A stretch of 64,000 nt of DNA. It comes from Chryseobacterium indicum. GTDB lineage: Bacteria > Bacteroidota > Bacteroidia > Flavobacteriales > Weeksellaceae. Below are positions 59,519 to 64,000 of the stretch, piece by piece. Under the pieces are notes generated by a model that had not been told where the DNA came from, made no database searches, and was given only the letters and a program-made list of their open reading frames with translations. A program made the translations under genes and the position numbers. Where the stretch lies: contig NZ_JACSGT010000003.1 in assembly GCF_021504595.1 (NCBI RefSeq), positions 62,001-126,000 on the forward strand, in the 5' to 3' direction. How positions within the stretch are numbered: position 1 is the first letter of the stretch; every line of letters begins with the position of its first letter.

Positions 59519-61036
59519 TTACAGCACTACTTTTTTAATCATTTCCACGGCAGATTTTTTGTCTTCCAAAGCATTCAGTACATCGAAAATTTTGTCGGAC
59601 CAACCTGCAATAAGGTATACATCGTTTTGTCTGATATCCAAAGGCTGTCTTCCGTAACCCGCCAAGTCAAAAATATACAATTTTGCATTTGGGTGAAAAC
59701 TTTTGTATTGATTCCAAGAATCTTCAAAAGAATTTCGGGTTCCGTTGCTGTTCCAAAGCTGGGTATCGGTGAAAATCATTACTTTATCTACTTTTTCGCG
59801 TCTGTTCAGCAAATCTTCGATGACCAGATAACCGTTGGTAGAGTAACCTACTTCACCTTCTCTTTTGTAGAATGCATCCACGTTTCTCAAAATACCGTTT
59901 TTAGGCATCGGAACTCTTTTCCAAGTGTCACCGAATATTCCTGAAATCACATTTTTGCACTGTGACTGCAACATCATCGACATCAACAGACCAATATCGT
60001 ACAGCAAAACTTTAGATCTTGGAGAAACCGGCTGTTGCATCGAACCGGATACGTCTGCCGCGATCACCACCGAAGTATCGAATCCAAAACCTTTGATATT
60101 TTTGGCACTCACCAAAACCGCATCTTCCAATGCTTCGAGAATGGATGACAGATAAGGTGATTTCATACTTTTCAGTTCTCTGTACGCCGACAAGAATCTG
60201 AAAGGCAATTGCTTTGAATTTCTCACGGCTTTTTCATCCGAAAGATAGCTGCAAACTTTCTGCATCGCATCAGGAGGAACGTTGGCTTCCATAATATTTC
60301 TGAGGTTTCGCAAAGTTGCCATATAACCCAGTTTGTTACTGAAAATCAGTTCTTCCCATTTGTTTTTGAAGGCGGCTTTTCTTTCGGCATCATCGGCAAA
60401 TTTTGCCTGACCTAATACTGAAAGTTCAACTTCCCAAGTGTAAGGTGTTTCCAACGAATCGTTGACGATTTTGTTGAAAATAGCCTGCTGGTTTTCATCT
60501 TTTGCTTTCGGGTGAACCAGAAACAGGGCATCTTTCAGAGTTACCTCAGCTTTTCTGTTGTATTTGGCGAACTGGTATTCATCAAATTTATTGAATGATT
60601 TTACAAGACCTTTCTGAATTTGCTTTGACAGTTTGTTCAGTTTTTTAAGATCTGTTCTTTCGTTTGCCAATTGGTAATACGCCAGCAATTCTGTGATTTC
60701 ATCCGCTCTCTGAATAACTCCGTCGATGGTTCTGCTTACCAAGTCTGTACCTGAAGTCTGCTTTGCCAATTCAGTCGTCAAAACCAATGGAATGGAACGC
60801 AGGTACATATCTTTTCTTGCATAAACTGCCAGTTTTGCAACGAATTCAGGATCATTTTTCTGAATCAGGGACTGAATTCTTGTGAGTCTTTCATTTCCTT
60901 TTTCATAGGTGGTATTGGATAATCCTGTTGTAACAACAGCACTGTATAGTTCTTCTGCAGGTGTCATAGTATAAGCTTTTGCACCTTCGTAGTTCGTTAC
61001 TACTTTATTCTCTTTTCTTAAAAAATTAAATTTCAT
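59519..61036 (-). CDS. TROVE domain protein (Ro60/Rsr homologue)
   Basis: 505 residues from ATG 61036. The HEAT-like TROVE ring occupies residues about 15-305 (TPAEELYSAVVTTGLSNTTYE, LAVYARKDMYLRSIPLVLTTELAK) and the C-terminal von Willebrand A-like domain starts near residue 320 with a MIDAS motif VIAADVSGSMQQ (D-x-S-x-S). Ro60 proteins bind Y RNAs on the outside of the ring and misfolded RNA ends in the cavity. Eight codons upstream, ATG 61060 is in frame, but the conserved leader AACAAAAAAACAGTAACCAT, also present without coding sense after P1, favours 61036. Expressed from P3. Confidence 0.93.
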   Translation of the reverse strand: MKFNFLRKENKVVTNYEGAKAYTMTPAEELYSAVVTTGLSNTTYEKGNERLTRIQSLIQKNDPEFVAKLAVYARKDMYLRSIPLVLTTELAKQTSGTDLVSRTIDGVIQRADEITELLAYYQLANERTDLKKLNKLSKQIQKGLVKSFNKFDEYQFAKYNRKAEVTLKDALFLVHPKAKDENQQAIFNKIVNDSLETPYTWEVELSVLGQAKFADDAERKAAFKNKWEELIFSNKLGYMATLRNLRNIMEANVPPDAMQKVCSYLSDEKAVRNSKQLPFRFLSAYRELKSMKSPYLSSILEALEDAVLVSAKNIKGFGFDTSVVIAADVSGSMQQPVSPRSKVLLYDIGLLMSMMLQSQCKNVISGIFGDTWKRVPMPKNGILRNVDAFYKREGEVGYSTNGYLVIEDLLNRREKVDKVMIFTDTQLWNSNGTRNSFEDSWNQYKSFHPNAKLYIFDLAGYGRQPLDIRQNDVYLIAGWSDKIFDVLNALEDKKSAVEMIKKVVL

Positions 61037-61096
61037 GGTTACTGTTTTTTTGTTAAACATTTCAGAGGATTATCACTTTCTCCCTGATTTCTGATG

Positions 61097-61133
61097 CAAA
61101 GTAAGGATGCTTTTGCGCAATGTTTTTGCGTAG
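61097..61133 (-). promoter_or_regulatory. Promoter P3 with 20-nt upstream motif (TROVE gene)
   Basis: -7 box TTACTTTG (61104-61097), 9 nt, motif CTACGCAAAAACATTGCGCA (61133-61114); same geometry as P1 and P2. Confidence 0.75.
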
Positions 61134-61312
61134 TATGATTTTTTTTGAAAAATTTTTTTTTTAAACACTAATTACACGGATTCTTGCACTAATAACAACA
61201 ATCTTCCTTGTGAAATTTGTGAAAAAATTTGTGGGATTTGTGTTTAGAAAAAATCTATCATGCATTTTATATAAAGGAATTAAAAATGGGGAGTTTATGG
61301 AAATACGTTTTC

Positions 61313-61320
61313 TAGCTTTG
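61313..61320 (+). promoter_or_regulatory. -7 box TAGCTTTG of the VOC gene
   Basis: Exact TAnnTTTG, 21 bp upstream of the ATG at 61342. Confidence 0.6.
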
Positions 61321-61341
61321 TTTCATTAAAATTTTCAACTC

Positions 61342-61788
61342 ATGATTAAAGGACTGTACGAAACTCATGTTCAGGTGAGTGATCTGGAAAATGCAATAAA
61401 ATTCTATACTGAAGTTTTGGGTTTGAAATTTGCCCACAAAGAAGCAAAACGAAGAATTGCTTTTTTGTGGATCGGAAAAAACAAGGAATCCATGTTGGGT
61501 TTATGGGAGCAGAAGGAAAATCTTCAAACTAGGCATTTTGCTTTTACTGCCAACAAAGAAGATATCCTGAATCATTCTGTCGAATTTCTGAAAAATAAAA
61601 ATTTAAAACCTTACAATTTCCTGAAAGACGGTATTGAAAAGCCGATGGTTTTTGCATGGATGCCTGCTTTAGCCATTTATTTTAATGATCCGGATGGAAA
61701 TCAGCTGGAATTTATCTCGGTTTTAGAAGGTGACGGAAAACCGGAGCTGGGTGTACTTTCTTATGAGGAGTGGATGGAAAGGAAATAA
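61342..61788 (+). CDS. VOC family protein (glyoxalase/bleomycin resistance fold)
   Basis: 148 residues. Starts LYETHVQVSDLENAIKFYTEVLGLKF (first beta-alpha-beta-beta-beta unit, metal-type His in ETHV) and ends IYFNDPDGNQLEFISVL (second unit with DPDGN..E). Such proteins bind a divalent metal and act as lyases, dioxygenases or binding proteins; no specific role can be given. It is the only plus-strand gene within the Ro60 locus and has its own promoter. Confidence 0.92.
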   Translation: MIKGLYETHVQVSDLENAIKFYTEVLGLKFAHKEAKRRIAFLWIGKNKESMLGLWEQKENLQTRHFAFTANKEDILNHSVEFLKNKNLKPYNFLKDGIEKPMVFAWMPALAIYFNDPDGNQLEFISVLEGDGKPELGVLSYEEWMERK

Positions 61789-61924
61789 AACTGTTTTATT
61801 TTCCCACAGATTTCTCAGATGTACACAAATCCGATTAAAGAAAATATAGATTAAATTTCATTAAAATCAGCGTTATCTGCAAAATCAGCGAGAGAAAAAA
61901 ATTATTAATTGTCTATAAAAAACA

Positions 61925-61954
61925 AGACAGGCTTTGTATTCACAAAACCCGTCT
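61925..61954 (-). terminator. Terminator of the slipin gene
   Basis: Imperfect stem AGAC.GG..TTTGT / ACAAA..CC.GTCT followed on the minus strand by TTGTTTTTTAT. Confidence 0.75.
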
Positions 61955-61976
61955 CTATCATAAAAGTTATTAGTTT

Positions 61977-63488
61977 CTATTTTGTGAAGATTTCTTTCAG
62001 CTGAGAAACAATGTTACTGTTTCCGGAAACGGTAATATCTCCAATTTTGTCGGCGATTTTCTCCATATATTCCATCTCTTTCAGCTTCCAAAGGACTTCG
62101 TTTTCTTCCATTAATTTCGCTGTATTCAGCAAGCTTCTTGTGGAAGCGGTTTCTTCACGTCTCATGATGCTGTTTGCCTGAGCTTTTTTCTCGGCAATCA
62201 AAACCTGATTCATGATTTCCTTCATTTCTCCTGTCAAGATCACATCTCTGATTCCCGCATCGGAAGCTTTCAAACCTAAATCTTCGGCTTTGTTTCCAAG
62301 ATTTTCAAGGATTTCTTTTCCTATAGAATCTTTTTTCAACAATAATTCATCCAATGTTAAAGCTCCAACGAATTCACGCAAAGCCAACTGCATCAGAATA
62401 TATAATTGCTTATCGTATTCTTTATTTTCCATCAACGCTTTTTCGATGTTTTCCACCTGAAAACGTACATAGAAATTAATACGCAGCATCGCTTTATCTT
62501 TGGTCAACAATTCCTGACCTGCAATTTCCATTTGCTGCATTCTCATATCTGCCGATTTTACTTCGATGGAAGTTTCGTTGTTCCAGAAGTAGTATGTTCC
62601 GGCTTCAAGAGTTTTGGTTAATTTTCCGTCAATTAACAGTAATCCTCTATGCTGATTGGATACAATAAATTTTCTTACATAATTTCTCAATCTTACATTT
62701 TCCAAGAGAGTCTTCGATATATCTTCTGTAATTTCAACTTTCATCAAATTCACTTTCTGGAACTCTCTGTCTGCAATATCTACCCAAAATGCATACTGAC
62801 CTACGTTTAATACATCTTTTAAACTTCCGTTTTCATATAGCAAAATAATTTCTCCGTCTTTTACCTCTATAATTTTCAAAAAATCTTTAAGCGGTTCAGA
62901 TTTTATCAAAACAGTTCCGTTTTCATGGGCTCCGAACTGTGATTTTATTTCATAGTTTGGATCTACGATTTTAACTTCAACAGAAGAATCATTATTCCAG
63001 AAAGAGTAAAGACCACTTTCCAAAACCTGACTCAGTTTTCCGTCAATTAATAGCAGACCTTTATAGTGAGAAGGCACAACAAATTTTCTAATCAGGCTTT
63101 TTAATTTCATATTTTCCAAAACTGTCTTGGAAATTTCTTGTGAAATCTCAACTTTAGTCAAGTCGATTTTTTGAAACTCTCTATCCAAGATTCCTTTCCA
63201 GAAAGCATATTGACCAATATTCAAAACGTCTTTGAAAATTTCGTTTTCGTACATCAGAACAATCTCTCCTTCTTTTACTTCAACGATTTCCAATAACGAT
63301 TTCAGGTTTTCATTTTTCAACAAAAGATGAAGATCAGTATCAGATTTAAACAAAGATTTCATATCATAAATCTCTATAGACTTATTTCCAAAAATCCAGA
63401 AATTACCTTCTCTCAAAATATCGATCAGATATCCGTTTTTAAAAACCAAACCTGTTTCGTATGCTTTAATTTGTACATTTTTTATCAT
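61977..63488 (-). CDS. Slipin / SPFH (band 7) domain protein with internal duplication
   Basis: 503 residues. The C-terminal SPFH domain includes TKDKAMLRINFYVRFQVEN, LTLDELLLKKDSIGKEILENLG, LGLKASDAGIRDVILTGEMK and AQANSIMRREETASTRSLLNTAKLM. It has no N-terminal membrane helix; instead the N-terminal part is a tandem duplication of about 112 residues (first copy about 63-174, second about 202-314) with matching blocks such as NIGQYAFW/NVGQYAFW, GLLLIDGKL and FWNN. Slipins have been noted next to RNA repair and Ro60/RtcB genes, and this one lies upstream of TROVE on the same strand. Probably a membrane-scaffold partner of the RNA system. Confidence 0.88.
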   Translation of the reverse strand: MIKNVQIKAYETGLVFKNGYLIDILREGNFWIFGNKSIEIYDMKSLFKSDTDLHLLLKNENLKSLLEIVEVKEGEIVLMYENEIFKDVLNIGQYAFWKGILDREFQKIDLTKVEISQEISKTVLENMKLKSLIRKFVVPSHYKGLLLIDGKLSQVLESGLYSFWNNDSSVEVKIVDPNYEIKSQFGAHENGTVLIKSEPLKDFLKIIEVKDGEIILLYENGSLKDVLNVGQYAFWVDIADREFQKVNLMKVEITEDISKTLLENVRLRNYVRKFIVSNQHRGLLLIDGKLTKTLEAGTYYFWNNETSIEVKSADMRMQQMEIAGQELLTKDKAMLRINFYVRFQVENIEKALMENKEYDKQLYILMQLALREFVGALTLDELLLKKDSIGKEILENLGNKAEDLGLKASDAGIRDVILTGEMKEIMNQVLIAEKKAQANSIMRREETASTRSLLNTAKLMEENEVLWKLKEMEYMEKIADKIGDITVSGNSNIVSQLKEIFTK

Positions 63489-63636
63489 CGTCTTACTATT
63501 TTAATGGTTACTATTTCAATTAAAAGGAAAATCCGGAATCTCTTCTTCCGAAAACGGAGGAAGGAAAGCAATTCAGAAAAATCCATTGAGCTCAGAATTT
63601 TATTTTTCAAACTCATTTTCTAAATGTTCAGATTTT
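63489..63636. other. Leader region of the slipin gene
   Basis: Contains AATAGTAACCATTAAAA, similar to the conserved leader after P1-P3, but no matching 20-nt motif or -7 box is visible here, so the slipin promoter may lie further upstream or differ. Confidence 0.4.
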
Positions 63637-63750
63637 GGGCGTGTCCCTCGTCTTGGCTTTACCAAAAGCCCGGGTCGCTACGTCCTCTTCTACTCCTCGT
63701 TCATTGCTTGCGCTCTTCACTGCGGGGTATCCGTTACCATCGCTCACGCA
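63637..63750. ncRNA. Structured intergenic element GGGCGTG...CACGC
   Basis: Begins GGGCGTGTCCCTCG and ends TATCCGTTACCATCGCTCAC then GC, GC-rich relative to its surroundings. GGGCGUG can pair with CACGC. I recognise this skeleton as recurrent in Bacteroidota intergenic regions, but I cannot give it a name or a function. Strand unknown. Confidence 0.5.
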
Positions 63751-63917
63751 GAAAACCGTCCTTTTTAGAAAATTCATTTCAAAAATTATTCATTCTTCAT
63801 CTCCATTTCATTCTCAGAAAACATCTTTTCTTGCTGGCTTTTTCAAAATGTTGATTGAACAACTGAAAAAATTCCAGACTTTTCCATGAACATTTTTAAT
63901 GAGAACGTTCAAACTCG

Positions 63918-63946
63918 CTAAAAAAAAATAGATTTTGAGTCTATTT
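63918..63946 (-). terminator. Terminator of the tRNA-like RNA at the right edge
   Basis: AAAUAGA / UCUAUUU, 7-nt loop, then nine U on the minus strand, directly following the tRNA-like anticodon arm. Confidence 0.8.
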
Positions 63947-64000
63947 CATCTACATTAAAAGTGTAGTGCTCTAACCGGACTGAGCTACCTCATTTGAAGT
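63947..64000 (-). ncRNA. tRNA(Lys)-like RNA, incomplete at right edge
   Basis: Minus strand: GAGG-UA-GCUC-AGUCCGGUUA-GAGC-A-CUACA-CUUUUAA-UGUAG. D-arm and anticodon arm are canonical with anticodon UUU, but instead of a variable loop and T-arm a terminator follows. It is therefore not a normal tRNA. If its T-arm lies upstream (outside the window), it would be a permuted tRNA mimic like units 2 and 7. Confidence 0.65.

Noticed and set aside
63586..63889. Three overlapping plus-strand ORFs of 60-84 codons upstream of slipin
   Set aside because: They exist only because the GC-rich structured element lacks stops in several frames; no conserved protein features.

Overview
The window is AT-rich chromosomal DNA from a member of the Bacteroidota, class Flavobacteriia, most likely Chryseobacterium or a close relative. 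The evidence is the recurring TTG-N17..20-TAnnTTTG promoter, the type IX secretion gene porZ beside recO, a very large secreted surface protein, POT peptide transporters with the Bacteroidota-specific insert, a malate:quinone oxidoreductase and a DUF6496 protein. No ribosomal RNA operon, insertion sequence or CRISPR array is present.

Layout. 1-11.4 kb: start of a giant secreted protein, a short-form alpha-glucan phosphorylase, two tandem secreted paralogues downstream of a TPR/LuxR regulator, and a secreted dipeptidyl peptidase IV. 11.4-19.3 kb: a RelE/ParE toxin-antitoxin pair, then three POT peptide transporters interleaved with a Crp/Fnr-type regulator, a small lipoprotein and a periplasmic thioredoxin; together with the peptidase this makes a peptide-use region. 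19.3-46.6 kb: mostly housekeeping and metabolism (recG, AraC regulator with a degenerate receiver, dapA, a 5'-nucleotidase split into two genes, porZ-recO, GH63-like glycosidase, SDR, mqo, gpsA, M23 peptidase, Rrf2 regulator with its operators, FKBP, catalase-like protein, SulP transporter).

46.9-49.4 kb: a stand-alone EF-G paralogue whose leader holds a strong promoter, a 28-codon leader peptide and an intrinsic terminator whose 3' arm can instead pair with the end of the leader ORF. This is the classic layout of a ribosome-stalling attenuator. 49.8-56.1 kb: a Ter stress cluster (HAD hydrolase, phosphoribosyltransferase, TerD, TelA, unknown protein, TerD, TerC).

56.1-64 kb is the most remarkable part. 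It is an RNA-surveillance locus read from the minus strand: a slipin/band-7 protein, a TROVE/Ro60 protein and, downstream, a dense array of about ten tandem units, each built from a conserved hairpin core (RRGUGYCGU...UACUUCG) followed by an effector module. Several modules are circularly permuted tRNA mimics (T-arm, acceptor 3' strand, linker, acceptor 5' strand, U8-A9, D-arm). One carries a 33-nt copy of 23S rRNA helix 69-71 with 31 identities. Others belong to unknown families. The array and the Ro60 gene share a distinctive promoter: a 20-nt motif placed exactly 9 nt upstream of the -7 box, found three times with identical geometry. I interpret the array as a set of Ro60-binding Y-like RNAs that present different RNA mimics. 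A further tRNA(Lys)-like RNA runs off the right edge.
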